Assembly (NCBI RefSeq): GCF_014042165.1
Contig: NZ_JACDZE010000002.1
Location: 186,001 to 250,000, forward strand
DNA from: Moheibacter lacus
GTDB taxonomy: Bacteria > Bacteroidota > Bacteroidia > Flavobacteriales > Weeksellaceae
Direction of reading: 5' to 3'
Length of the DNA stretch: 64,000 nucleotides
A program made the translations under genes and the position numbers. Positions 1 to 8,562 of this stretch are shown one piece after another. The first letter of the stretch is position 1; each line of letters starts with the position of its first letter. A model generated the notes under the pieces. It made no database searches and was not told where the DNA came from. It was given only the letters and a program-made list of their open reading frames with translations.

Positions 1-766
1 ATCCAAAATTTTTAGCCAAAAATGGCCCCAAAGGAACATATTCCCATTTTTGCATATCACGAGCACTCCAATCGTTAAACAAAACCAATCCAAATATATG
101 TTCTTCTGCTTCCGCTGTAGAAACCGACTCTCCTAAATCTGTATAGGAGTTGGTGATAAATGCCACTTCCAATTCGAAGTCCAATCTTTTGGTAGGACCG
201 AAAACCGGAGCGCTCGCATCTGGAGGTAAAGTTTGTCCTTTTGGTCTGTGAATCGGCGTTCCGGAAACGACTATCGAAGAAGCACGTCCATGATAACCTA
301 CCGGAAGATGTTTCCAGTTGGGCAACAAAGCGTTTTCCGGATCACGGAACATTTTCCCTACATTGGTCGCATGTTCTATGCTGCTGTAAAAATCGGTATA
401 GTTGGGAACATGAACCGGTAATTGCATGGAAACGTTGTGTATCAAATGAAAAGCTTCTTTTTGCGTTGCTTCATCTTTTGATAATTCAGATCCTTCCAAT
501 AATAATTCCTGAATTCTTTCGCGAATGGGAACAGTAACGGATTTTCCAAGTGATATGAATTCATTTAAAGTAAAAGCTTCAAAAATATTTTCACCCAAAT
601 CAAATGCCTCAAAATATCCGTTATCATACAAAACAGCTAAATTGATGACGGTACTTCCAATTCTTGTTACACAACCAATTTCATCATCAGCAAAAATGGC
701 AACACCAAATGGAATGTTATGGATAGAAAAGTCAGAATGATCCTCGTACGGAATAAATGATTTCAT
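1..766 (-). CDS. fahA: fumarylacetoacetase, N-terminal part (cut by window edge)
   Basis: Last enzyme of tyrosine/phenylalanine breakdown through homogentisate: it cleaves 4-fumarylacetoacetate to fumarate and acetoacetate in the cytoplasm. The first 255 residues are visible; the family is about 420 residues, so the C-terminal part lies left of base 1. The metal and catalytic residues of the mammalian enzyme recur one position earlier: D125, H132 (SSMEHATNVG), E198 and E200 (LDFELEVAF) and D232 (NDWSARD), plus PVGYHGRASS at 156-164. The ATG at 766 follows a TAATTTTG box (791-798, minus strand). No other gene of the pathway is in the window. The family call is secure. Confidence 0.95.
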   Translation of the reverse strand, partial: MKSFIPYEDHSDFSIHNIPFGVAIFADDEIGCVTRIGSTVINLAVLYDNGYFEAFDLGENIFEAFTLNEFISLGKSVTVPIRERIQELLLEGSELSKDEATQKEAFHLIHNVSMQLPVHVPNYTDFYSSIEHATNVGKMFRDPENALLPNWKHLPVGYHGRASSIVVSGTPIHRPKGQTLPPDASAPVFGPTKRLDFELEVAFITNSYTDLGESVSTAEAEEHIFGLVLFNDWSARDMQKWEYVPLGPFLAKNFG

Positions 767-790
767 ATTTGTTTGTTTTTTTATGGATTC

Positions 791-798
791 CAAAATTA
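791..798 (-). promoter_or_regulatory. -7 box TAATTTTG upstream of fahA
   Basis: It matches the Bacteroidota TAnnTTTG -7 consensus on the minus strand and leaves a 24-base leader before the fahA ATG. No clear -33 TTG was found. Confidence 0.45.
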
Positions 799-811
799 CA
801 AATTATTATTG

Positions 812-1474
812 TCACCAATCAATTTCTGGTTGTCCTATTGATCGTAAAAATTGATTGGTTTGGGAAAAAGGCTTACTGCCAAAAAAACCATTGTATGCAG
901 ACAATGGAGATGGATGAGCCGACTTTAATACAAAATGTTTATCAGCATCGATGATGCTTCCTTTTTTCTGGGCATAAGCCCCCCAAAGAATGAAAACTAA
1001 ATTTTCTTTTTCATCTGACAACTTTTTGATCACTGCATCTGTAAAAGCTTCCCAACCTTTTTTTTGGTGAGAACCGGCTTGAGAAGCCCGAACCGTTAAC
1101 ATTGCATTGAGAAGAAAAACACCTTGATCTGCCCATCTTTCTAAATTTCCGGAAGAAGAAGGAATTTTCCCTAGGTCAGAGGCTATTTCTTTAAAAATAT
1201 TTCGCAAACTCGGTGGCAATCGGACTTCATCAGCTACAGAAAAACACAATCCATTGGCTTGGTTAGGTCCATGATAGGGATCTTGTCCTAAAATCACCAC
1301 TTTTACTTGTTCAAAAGGTGTATGATCAAAAGCCGAAAAAATTTTATTACCAGGTGGAAATACAGATTGCGTTCTGTATTCATTTTTGACAAATTCTACC
1401 AATTCTTTAAAATAGATTTTATCAAATTCTTCTTTTAATACTGCTTTCCAACTCGATTCTAAATTCACTTCCAT
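812..1474 (-). CDS. ung: uracil-DNA glycosylase, family 1
   Basis: Removes uracil from DNA as the first step of base-excision repair. The 220-residue length is normal for Ung. The water-activating motif GQDPYHG carries D65, and the minor-groove motif HPSPLS carries H187, the same number as in the E. coli enzyme. I chose the ATG at 1474 (MEVNLESSWK), which matches the usual N-terminus; an in-frame TTG at 1495 would add seven residues that fall in the leader. The gene is divergent from mutS2, and the two -7 boxes are only three bases apart. Confidence 0.96.
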   Translation of the reverse strand: MEVNLESSWKAVLKEEFDKIYFKELVEFVKNEYRTQSVFPPGNKIFSAFDHTPFEQVKVVILGQDPYHGPNQANGLCFSVADEVRLPPSLRNIFKEIASDLGKIPSSSGNLERWADQGVFLLNAMLTVRASQAGSHQKKGWEAFTDAVIKKLSDEKENLVFILWGAYAQKKGSIIDADKHFVLKSAHPSPLSAYNGFFGSKPFSQTNQFLRSIGQPEIDW

Positions 1475-1492
1475 TTTTTCAAACTCGGTTTC

Positions 1493-1500
1493 CAAATATA
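1493..1500 (-). promoter_or_regulatory. -7 box TATATTTG for ung
   Basis: A minus-strand match to TAnnTTTG, 18 bases before the ung ATG. It lies back to back with the plus-strand mutS2 box at 1504-1511. Confidence 0.5.
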
Positions 1501-1503
1501 AAG

Positions 1504-1511
1504 TATTTTTG
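1504..1511 (+). promoter_or_regulatory. -7 box TATTTTTG immediately upstream of mutS2
   Basis: Matches TAnnTTTG. Its final G is only five bases before the mutS2 ATG at 1517, so transcription would begin at or very near the start codon. Confidence 0.5.
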
Positions 1512-1516
1512 TACCA

Positions 1517-3664
1517 ATGCAGGTATCAGAACAGACTTTAAAAGACTTAGAATTTCCAAAAATATTGGAAAAAATTGCCGAACTGGCTTATAATGAAAGA
1601 ACAGCTCAGATTTTAACCGAATTAAAACCTTATGAAAATCAAGATCATTTGGTTCAGGATTTAAACGCAACAAACGAATTTCTTTCCAGTTTTCAATCTG
1701 GAAACAGAATTCCTTTTTCGGAGTTTTTTTACATGAGTGATTTTTTACCGAGATTGGAAATTGAAAATTATTATTTGAATGCGGAACAGTTTTTCCAAAT
1801 CAAATCCAATGCACTTCAAATCAAAGAAATAATAAAGTTTTTTGCAAATTTTGAAGAATATTTCCCGACTTTAAATGGATTGGTTACTGAGGTGATTTAC
1901 GAAAAACAAATCGTCAAAGAAATCGATGGTGTTTTTAATCGACATGGCGAAATAAAAGACGATGCCAGTCCGGAATTGTATGAAATCAGAAAACAAATCA
2001 AAATGATTTCTGCTCGTGTAGCTGATTTGTTTAAAAAATCAATCGCATATAATAGTCAATATCTGGATGATATCAAAGAAACAGTTGTGGATGATAAACG
2101 TGTTTTGGCTGTGATTTCATCGGTCAGAAAACGAGTAAAAGGTCGATTTTTAGGCACTTCCAAAACTGGTTCGATTTCATTTATAGAACCCGAATCGGTT
2201 CAAAAATCCAATCGGGAGTTGGAAGATTTAAAAGAAGAAGAAGGAAAAGAAATCATCAAAATTCTGCGTAATTTGACATCGGTTATTTCTGTCCATAAAG
2301 AACTTCTAGAAGATTATGAATCGCTTTTAGAATATTATGATTTCACACAAGCCAAGGCGCAATTTGCATTGAAAATCAATGGCATTCTTCCGGAAATCAA
2401 GGGAGATTCTGTCTTAAATTTGGTGGATGCCTATCATCCTTTGTTGTATTTATCCAATTCAGAAAAAAAATTAAATACCATTCCGCAAACTTTAAAATTG
2501 GATAAAAATCAACGGATCATCATTATTTCCGGTCCCAATGCCGGTGGAAAAAGTATCACGCTCAAGACCATTGGTCTGAACCAATTGATGATCCAAAGCG
2601 GCATTTTGATTCCAGTACACCCCAAATCTGAAATTGGATTTTTTGATAAAATCTTTACAGACATCGGTGACAATCAATCTATAGAAAATCAATTGAGTAC
2701 TTATAGTTATCGTTTAAAACAAATGTCTTATTTCATTAGAAATGTGGATGAAGGAACTTTATTGTTGGTGGATGAATTTGGAACTGGATCTGATCCGGAG
2801 TTGGGAGGTGCACTGGCAGAAGTGTTTTTTGAAGAATTTTATGAACGCAAGGCATTTGGGGTTTTCACCACGCATTACACCAATATCAAAATAGCGGCTG
2901 AGAATTTACCGGAAGCGATCAATGCGAGCATGTTGTTTGATGAAAAATCCTTAAATCCTTTGTATAAATTGGAAATCGGACAAGCAGGAAGTTCATTTAC
3001 ATTTGAAGTTGCGGAAAAAAACAAAATCCCATTTCGGTTGATCAATCGTGCCAAAAAGAAAGTGGAACAAGACAAAGTTCGTTTGGACAAAACGATTTTA
3101 AAGTTACAACAGGAAAAATTTGAAATTCAAAAAACCAAAAATCAAGTTCAAGAGTTAAAGGAAACTTCTGCCGAACAAAGCAAAGAATTGGAAACGACGC
3201 ATGAAAAAGTTAGGGAAAAGTTGGTGGATTTTCAATTGTTATATGACAATGAGTTAAAATCTCTTCAAGCCGGAAGAAAAATGAACGATTGGGCAGACGA
3301 TTATTTAAAATCACGGAATAAAAAGAAGCTCATCGGTGAGTTTTTAAAATGGGTGGAAATGGAGAATTCTAAGAAAACAGATAGTTTGGCTTTAGAAAAA
3401 GAAAAGGATAAAATCGTCAAAAAAGAGATTAAAAAAGAATTAAAAAGAAATCAAGAAAACATCATTGTCGAAAAGAAAAAAATAGAAGAGAAAAAAGAAA
3501 AAGAAGTCCAAATGTCGATAGACAATCTTAAAGTTGGGGATCGCGTTAAAATCAAAGATAGCAATAGTGTTGCGACAATAGAAAAAATAGAAGGAAAGTC
3601 AATTATATTAAATTATGGTCAATTTACGGCAAAAGTTTCTATATTTGATATCCGTAAAATTTAA
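1517..3664 (+). CDS. mutS2: MutS2-family ATPase without Smr nuclease domain
   Basis: MutS2 proteins are dimeric ATPases that bind branched DNA or collided ribosomes; they are distinct from mismatch-repair MutS. The 715-residue protein has the clamp/lever part first, the Walker A motif GPNAGGKS at 339-346, the Walker B segment LLLVDEFGTGSD from about 415, then a long charged coiled coil (about 500-665) and a short beta-rich KOW-like end (LKVGDRVKIKDS). The classical family is nearer 780-800 residues and ends in a Smr domain, which is absent here. The stop is followed after 14 bases by the S8 protease, so the two may be co-transcribed. Confidence 0.93.
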   Translation: MQVSEQTLKDLEFPKILEKIAELAYNERTAQILTELKPYENQDHLVQDLNATNEFLSSFQSGNRIPFSEFFYMSDFLPRLEIENYYLNAEQFFQIKSNALQIKEIIKFFANFEEYFPTLNGLVTEVIYEKQIVKEIDGVFNRHGEIKDDASPELYEIRKQIKMISARVADLFKKSIAYNSQYLDDIKETVVDDKRVLAVISSVRKRVKGRFLGTSKTGSISFIEPESVQKSNRELEDLKEEEGKEIIKILRNLTSVISVHKELLEDYESLLEYYDFTQAKAQFALKINGILPEIKGDSVLNLVDAYHPLLYLSNSEKKLNTIPQTLKLDKNQRIIIISGPNAGGKSITLKTIGLNQLMIQSGILIPVHPKSEIGFFDKIFTDIGDNQSIENQLSTYSYRLKQMSYFIRNVDEGTLLLVDEFGTGSDPELGGALAEVFFEEFYERKAFGVFTTHYTNIKIAAENLPEAINASMLFDEKSLNPLYKLEIGQAGSSFTFEVAEKNKIPFRLINRAKKKVEQDKVRLDKTILKLQQEKFEIQKTKNQVQELKETSAEQSKELETTHEKVREKLVDFQLLYDNELKSLQAGRKMNDWADDYLKSRNKKKLIGEFLKWVEMENSKKTDSLALEKEKDKIVKKEIKKELKRNQENIIVEKKKIEEKKEKEVQMSIDNLKVGDRVKIKDSNSVATIEKIEGKSIILNYGQFTAKVSIFDIRKI

Positions 3665-3678
3665 TAAAAATAAAGGGA

Positions 3679-5658
3679 ATGAAAAAAAATATACTTTTTG
3701 CTGCCTTGGCGCTTGGTGCGATAGTCAACGCACAAGATAAGGTAAACAAAGAAGAACTGCAAAAAATTGCAGCAGAAGCTCAATTAAAACATGATGAAGC
3801 AAAGGTTTATGAAGATACATACATCAAGCCTTACCATAATTTTCCGGAAGAAGTTTCTTATGAAGGAAAAACTTCAAATGGAATTCATGAATATTTATCA
3901 ATAGACAGTCAGACGCAAATCAATTCGATGAATGTGGATTATCTTCATGATGGAGGTATACCGGGCGTTTCCGTTTCGGGTGAAGGATTTAAAGCCTATA
4001 TTTGGGATGGCGGTGCTATCAGAACCACACACCAGGATTTTGAAGGAAGAGCGACCAATGAACAGACATCAGGTTCAGGATCGCACTCTACTCCGGTAGC
4101 AGGTGTCATCGTGGGGGCAGGGCTTAATCCAGCAGCAAAAGGAATGGCCTATCAAGCCAATGTGGTTGGATACAATTACACCAATAATATTCCGGAAATG
4201 ATCTATGAATCCAATAATCCTGAGAATGCAAATTATTTGATTTCAAATCATTCCTACGGTTCACTAGCAGGATGGTATTATAGTGGATCAACTTGGTACT
4301 GGTATGGATACCCAAATATTTCTCCTACAGAATCAGTATTGTTCGGATTTTATACTTCAACAGATGCTGCTTGGGATAATTTAGCTTATAATGCTCCTCA
4401 ACATACTATGTTCAAATCATCAGGAAACAACAGAAACGAGGGTCCGGGCACTACTGTTGACCATTATGCTTATGCACCTGATGGATCTTGGGAATTTTAC
4501 ACAGGTGTGAGTCGTCCAAATGATTGTATGACTCAAGGAGGATATGATTGTCTTTCTTTTTCAGGCTCTGTTGCTAAAAACACTATTTTAGTAGGAGCGA
4601 TTAATCCTCTGGGAGGAAATAACCGTTATGAAGACCCATCAGACGTAGTTGCAACTTCATTTACCAGTTATGGACCGACTGATGATGGAAGAATTAAGCC
4701 AGATGTTACCGCGATAGGTGCAGTAGTAATTGCAGCTAGTGGAAGTAGTGATACCCAATATTCCGGAAACAGCGGTACTTCTTTCTCCTCACCAGCTGCT
4801 GCAGGCGTTGGACTTTTATTACAACAAATAAAAAATGAAGCCGATGGTGGATATTTGCGTTCTGATATGATGAAAGCATTGTTGACCCACACTGCTTTTG
4901 AGTCAGGCTCAGATTTAGGTCCGGATTATAAATTTGGTTTTGGATTAATCAATGCTTTTGGTGCAGCTGAAACTTTGTTAAATGTCAATCAAAATGCTTT
5001 TGTCAGTAATTTGTCAATTGACAATGGCGGAACCTATGATGTTGAAGTTGTTGCAAATGGTGATGAACCTTTAAAAGTATCTATTGCATGGTTAGACCCT
5101 GCAGGTTCTCCACTTCCTGAATTGACTTTAAATGACAGAACTCCATTACTAGTCAATGACTTGGATGTTCGAGTAACCAATGGAGGAAATACTTATTATC
5201 CATGGAAATTGGATCCAGATAACCCTTCTGCAGCTGCAACCCAAGAAGACAATATCGTCGACAATGTTGAACAAGTTTATATCGAATCTCCTGTTGCAGG
5301 TCAAACTTATACCGTTACCGTAAGTCATAAAGGAACTCTAACAAACGGATCTCAGAATTTTGCTCTGGTGGTAACAGGAGTAGAATCTCCTTTAGCAACC
5401 ACTGATTTGGATTTAAACGAAATAATGGCTATTTATCCAAATCCGGTTGTAGATCAATTGAATATTCAATTGAGCAAACAATTGAATCATGCTGAAGTAA
5501 AAGTATTTAACCAAATGGGACAAATCGTCTATGGAAATAAATTTGATTCATTAAAGAACAAAGAATCCATCGATTTCAAATCTTTACCGGCTGGAACCTA
5601 TATGGTTTATATCAAATCTGATGAAGGTGTCATTACGAAAAAAGTAATCAAGAAATAA
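3679..5658 (+). CDS. T9SS-exported subtilisin-like (S8) serine protease
   Basis: A secreted serine endopeptidase of 659 residues. A signal peptide (MKKNILFAALALGAIVNA) is followed by a short propeptide-like segment and the S8 domain with the triad D110 (YIWDGG), H136 (GSHSTPVAG) and S368 (GTSFSSPAAAG). A beta-sandwich precedes the last ~75 residues, which form a type A sorting domain (IYPNPVVDQL ... GTYMVYI ... KKVIKK). That domain directs passage through the Por/T9SS outer-membrane machinery and is normally cleaved off at the surface. It ends at a strong terminator. The substrate is unknown; a role in feeding on protein is inferred. Confidence 0.93.
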   Translation: MKKNILFAALALGAIVNAQDKVNKEELQKIAAEAQLKHDEAKVYEDTYIKPYHNFPEEVSYEGKTSNGIHEYLSIDSQTQINSMNVDYLHDGGIPGVSVSGEGFKAYIWDGGAIRTTHQDFEGRATNEQTSGSGSHSTPVAGVIVGAGLNPAAKGMAYQANVVGYNYTNNIPEMIYESNNPENANYLISNHSYGSLAGWYYSGSTWYWYGYPNISPTESVLFGFYTSTDAAWDNLAYNAPQHTMFKSSGNNRNEGPGTTVDHYAYAPDGSWEFYTGVSRPNDCMTQGGYDCLSFSGSVAKNTILVGAINPLGGNNRYEDPSDVVATSFTSYGPTDDGRIKPDVTAIGAVVIAASGSSDTQYSGNSGTSFSSPAAAGVGLLLQQIKNEADGGYLRSDMMKALLTHTAFESGSDLGPDYKFGFGLINAFGAAETLLNVNQNAFVSNLSIDNGGTYDVEVVANGDEPLKVSIAWLDPAGSPLPELTLNDRTPLLVNDLDVRVTNGGNTYYPWKLDPDNPSAAATQEDNIVDNVEQVYIESPVAGQTYTVTVSHKGTLTNGSQNFALVVTGVESPLATTDLDLNEIMAIYPNPVVDQLNIQLSKQLNHAEVKVFNQMGQIVYGNKFDSLKNKESIDFKSLPAGTYMVYIKSDEGVITKKVIKK

Positions 5659-5676
5659 TTCAATTTCTATCCAAAC

Positions 5677-5704
5677 AAAAGCCCGGAAATTCCGGGCTTT
5701 TTTT
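5677..5704 (+). terminator. intrinsic terminator after the S8 protease
   Basis: The hairpin GCCCGGA (5681-5687) / TCCGGGC (5691-5697) has a 3-base loop, flanking A/T pairs and a run of T. Confidence 0.9.
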
Positions 5705-5938
5705 ATGAATCTATTTTCTAGCACTGCCATAAGCTATAGCAATGCATTTATTATTAACTACTTAAGCTGAATTTGAAATGAAAACATTAAGATTTAAAGT
5801 CAAAATGAATTAATTCGATTTATTAAGGATTATTAAGGAATCAACAAGTTGATATAAGAATAAAAGACTTCAATCATTCATTATCCTTTCAAAGCAATTT
5901 GTTTCAATTAATTTCTAATTGAATTTAACTTAGAATAT

Positions 5939-6655
5939 CTAAAATAACTTATACGTAATTCCCCAAAACATGCTGAAATTAATCGGCCCGATATCTTTTC
6001 CATACCCCGGAATCACAAGTGGATCCAGTCCTTCTTGCTTTTTACTTCCTGCATAAATTTCTGGTCGGACAGAAACATCTACATAAAAATTACCGATCAA
6101 CCGAACTCTAGCTCCCGCCAAAATTTCAACCCAATAAGCACTCACATTGGCTTCGGGCAAACTTCCGTATTCGTCCACTTGATTTCCTGAAACCCTGATC
6201 GGATACTGATTTACAGTCTGTTTGTATGCAGCATAGGCAAATCGGGCACCTGCATAAAAACCATTAGAAGCATCTTCATAGTCTTGAGAAAGAAAATAAT
6301 TAAATCCCAACTTAAAATACAAACCATTTACATCAATGTCCCAATCCAATTCATCATAATGGTTCTTTTCAAATCCAACTTCTGCAACCGCATTCCATTT
6401 TTTATAGACGTTATAGGAAACCATAGCTTGCCCTCCTTGTTTTTCTGTAAAAAAAGATACGGCCGGATTAAATATATCTACTCCGACAAATAATTTCCCG
6501 GCTCTTTTTTGCGGGTTTAACACAGTATCTTCTATGGCTTTTGTTTCCTCAACAACTGTCTCTGCTTCGATAGAAATCGAATCCTCTTGTCCTAAAACCG
6601 GAATGATCCCTAAATTAATTGCTAAGGCGAATGTATAAATTGGTAGTCGTTTCAT
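5939..6655 (-). CDS. DUF6048 family outer-membrane-like protein
   Basis: A 238-residue exported protein of unknown function. An N-terminal signal peptide (MKRLPIYTFALAINLGIIPVLG) is followed by an acidic stretch and then alternating aromatic/polar segments ending in WGITYKLF, the pattern of a small outer-membrane beta-barrel with a C-terminal aromatic residue. It is last in the operon rlmD-DUF6452-DUF6048, and its ATG lies 41 bases inside the preceding gene. The arrangement is one I recognise from flavobacteria. The family assignment is from memory of sequence and context. Confidence 0.75.
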   Translation of the reverse strand: MKRLPIYTFALAINLGIIPVLGQEDSISIEAETVVEETKAIEDTVLNPQKRAGKLFVGVDIFNPAVSFFTEKQGGQAMVSYNVYKKWNAVAEVGFEKNHYDELDWDIDVNGLYFKLGFNYFLSQDYEDASNGFYAGARFAYAAYKQTVNQYPIRVSGNQVDEYGSLPEANVSAYWVEILAGARVRLIGNFYVDVSVRPEIYAGSKKQEGLDPLVIPGYGKDIGPINFSMFWGITYKLF

Positions 6656-7100
6656 CTTTTAATTCGTTTGATTCACCCGGTTCTATGGCTTGAATGTAAT
6701 TAAATGTCGTATTGTAACCCAAATTTCCATAAGTCACCCGAAAACCACAAGCTTTTGAAACATATTCAGTTTGGGTCGAATAATTTACAGTAAGTACATC
6801 TGGAGTTGAGTTGCTTCTCCTTTTGATTCGGAAAAAAGTTTGGGTTTCATCCAGACCACCCAAAGGCAATTTTATGCTGTCCGTAAAACTTTTTAAATAA
6901 ATCGTGTCCGCATTTGCAAAATCAGCAGTCACATCTGATTCGATCGTTAACGTATCAGACCGATTTTCCGTATCCAAAGCATTTCTAAAAACAACAGTTA
7001 AATAAGGCGTTCCCTCTCCTACACAAACATCATCTTCTTCACAGGAAACTGCAAAAATCATCGGCAAGATTATTCCAAAAACCAAATATCGCTTTTTCAT
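6615..7100 (-). CDS. DUF6452 family lipoprotein
   Basis: A 161-residue predicted lipoprotein of unknown function. The start MKKRYLVFGIILP with lipobox FAVSC (C20) fixes the ATG at 7100; the longer in-frame opening upstream lies inside rlmD and would destroy the signal peptide. After the cysteine comes an acidic tether (EEDDVC) with a second Cys and a beta-rich body. The start is four bases after the rlmD stop, and the 3' end overlaps the DUF6048 gene by 41 bases, so the three are translated from one mRNA. A link to ribosome methylation is only positional. Confidence 0.78.
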   Translation of the reverse strand: MKKRYLVFGIILPMIFAVSCEEDDVCVGEGTPYLTVVFRNALDTENRSDTLTIESDVTADFANADTIYLKSFTDSIKLPLGGLDETQTFFRIKRRSNSTPDVLTVNYSTQTEYVSKACGFRVTYGNLGYNTTFNYIQAIEPGESNELKDETTTNLYIRLSN

Positions 7101-7104
7101 ATTT

Positions 7105-8520
7105 CTAATCAATTCGTTCCAAAAGTACAACATTTTCCACATGATGCGTCTGTGGAAACATATCCACCGGTTGAACTTTTTTGATCTCGTATTTTTCTTT
7201 CATCAATTCCAAATCTCGCGCCTGTGTAGCCGAATTACAACTCACATACACCACCCTTTCAGGATGAATTCGTAAAATGGTTTCCACTACATTTTTGTGC
7301 ATGCCATCACGTGGTGGATCTGTAATGATCACGTCGGGATGACCGTTTTCAGCGATAAATTCGTCCGTAAAAATGTCTTTCATATCACCACAATAAAAAG
7401 TACAATTCTCAATTCCGTTTCGCTCCGCATTTTCTTTTGCCGCATCGATGGCTTCCTGAACCGCCTCTACTCCTACTACTTTTTTGGCTTTTTTGGAAAC
7501 GAATTGCGCGATGGTTCCCGTTCCGGTATACAAATCATATACGACTTCATCTCCTTTTAAATCGGCAAAATCTCTAGTGATTTTATACAATTCATAAGCT
7601 TGTTCCGGATTGGTTTGGTAAAAACTTTTAGGACCGATTTTAAACTGCAAATCTTCCATTTCTTCCGTGATAAAATCCTGACCTGTATAATTTTGAATAT
7701 CCAAATCATAAATAGAATCATTTCCTTTTGGATTAATGGCATACAACAAAGAAACAATCTGCGGAAATTTCAATTTTAAATTCTCCAAAAAAGCTTCACG
7801 TTTTTCTTTGTCTTCCTTGAAAAATTGAACCAAAACCATAAATTCCCCTTTCTGTGTAGAACGAATCATCAAGGTGCGTAAAAATCCTTCCTGATTTTTC
7901 AAATCATAAAAATCATAACCGTTTTCGTTCGCAAACCGTTTGGCTTCCAATCGTATAGCATTGGATGGTTCTTTTTGCAAATGACAATTTTTGATGTCGA
8001 GCACTTTTGACCATTGCCCCGGAATATGGAATCCAAGCGCATTTCGGTCATAGGTTGCTTCTGTATTTCGGATTTCTTCCAGTGTCAACCATCGGGAATT
8101 AGAAAAAGTATATTCCAATTTATTTCGGTAATAATAGTCGTGTTCAGAACCCAAAATCGGTGTGATTTCCAAATCTTCAAATTTCCCGATTCGTTTCAGG
8201 TTATTTTCTACTTCATCTTGTTTGAATTTCAATTGGGCATCATAACTCAAATTCTGCCATTTGCAACCACCACAAATCCCGAAATGTTCACATTTGGGAT
8301 TGACACGATAAATTGATTTCTGTAGAATTTCAACTGCTTTCCCTTCAAGATAACTCGATTTCTTTTTGTAAACCGATACGTTGACTACATCACCCGGAAC
8401 GGCATCCTGAATCAAAACCGTTTTTCCATCATCAGATTTGCCTATGGAAATTCCCTTCGCTCCTGCACGAAGCACTTCTATATTTTCAAGAAAAATTTCT
8501 TTACGTTGTTTTCTTCCCAT
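7105..8520 (-). CDS. rlmD: 23S rRNA (uracil-1939-C5)-methyltransferase
   Basis: Uses SAM to methylate a uracil at C5 in 23S rRNA; the RumA/RlmD subfamily is the most likely of the TrmA-like group. The 471 residues hold an N-terminal TRAM RNA-binding domain (about 1-65), four cysteines for an iron-sulfur cluster (C77, C83, C86, C179), the SAM loop DLYTGTGT, a DPPRDG motif and the nucleophile C428 in YVSCNSATQ. It heads the operon with DUF6452 and DUF6048. The ATG at 8520 is only four bases downstream of a TAAATTTG box on the minus strand, suggesting a leaderless mRNA. Confidence 0.92.
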   Translation of the reverse strand: MGRKQRKEIFLENIEVLRAGAKGISIGKSDDGKTVLIQDAVPGDVVNVSVYKKKSSYLEGKAVEILQKSIYRVNPKCEHFGICGGCKWQNLSYDAQLKFKQDEVENNLKRIGKFEDLEITPILGSEHDYYYRNKLEYTFSNSRWLTLEEIRNTEATYDRNALGFHIPGQWSKVLDIKNCHLQKEPSNAIRLEAKRFANENGYDFYDLKNQEGFLRTLMIRSTQKGEFMVLVQFFKEDKEKREAFLENLKLKFPQIVSLLYAINPKGNDSIYDLDIQNYTGQDFITEEMEDLQFKIGPKSFYQTNPEQAYELYKITRDFADLKGDEVVYDLYTGTGTIAQFVSKKAKKVVGVEAVQEAIDAAKENAERNGIENCTFYCGDMKDIFTDEFIAENGHPDVIITDPPRDGMHKNVVETILRIHPERVVYVSCNSATQARDLELMKEKYEIKKVQPVDMFPQTHHVENVVLLERID

Positions 8521-8524
8521 GCCG

Positions 8525-8532
8525 CAAATTTA
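8525..8532 (-). promoter_or_regulatory. -7 box TAAATTTG immediately upstream of rlmD
   Basis: A minus-strand TAnnTTTG match four bases before the rlmD ATG. A TTG on the same strand (8554-8556) sits 21 bases further upstream and could be the -33 element. Confidence 0.5.
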
Positions 8533-8562
8533 AATTTAAATTGTGGAAAGGATCAACTATGA

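Noticed and set aside
1475-1495. TTG at 1495 as the ung start
   Set aside because: The extra seven residues are not family-like, and the codon lies right next to the ung -7 box; the ATG at 1474 gives the standard N-terminus.
5815-5842. TATTAAGGATTATTAAGGA repeat as a CRISPR-like or regulatory array
   Set aside because: Only two short AT-rich copies without spacers, in a spacer after a terminator. Chance is enough to explain it.
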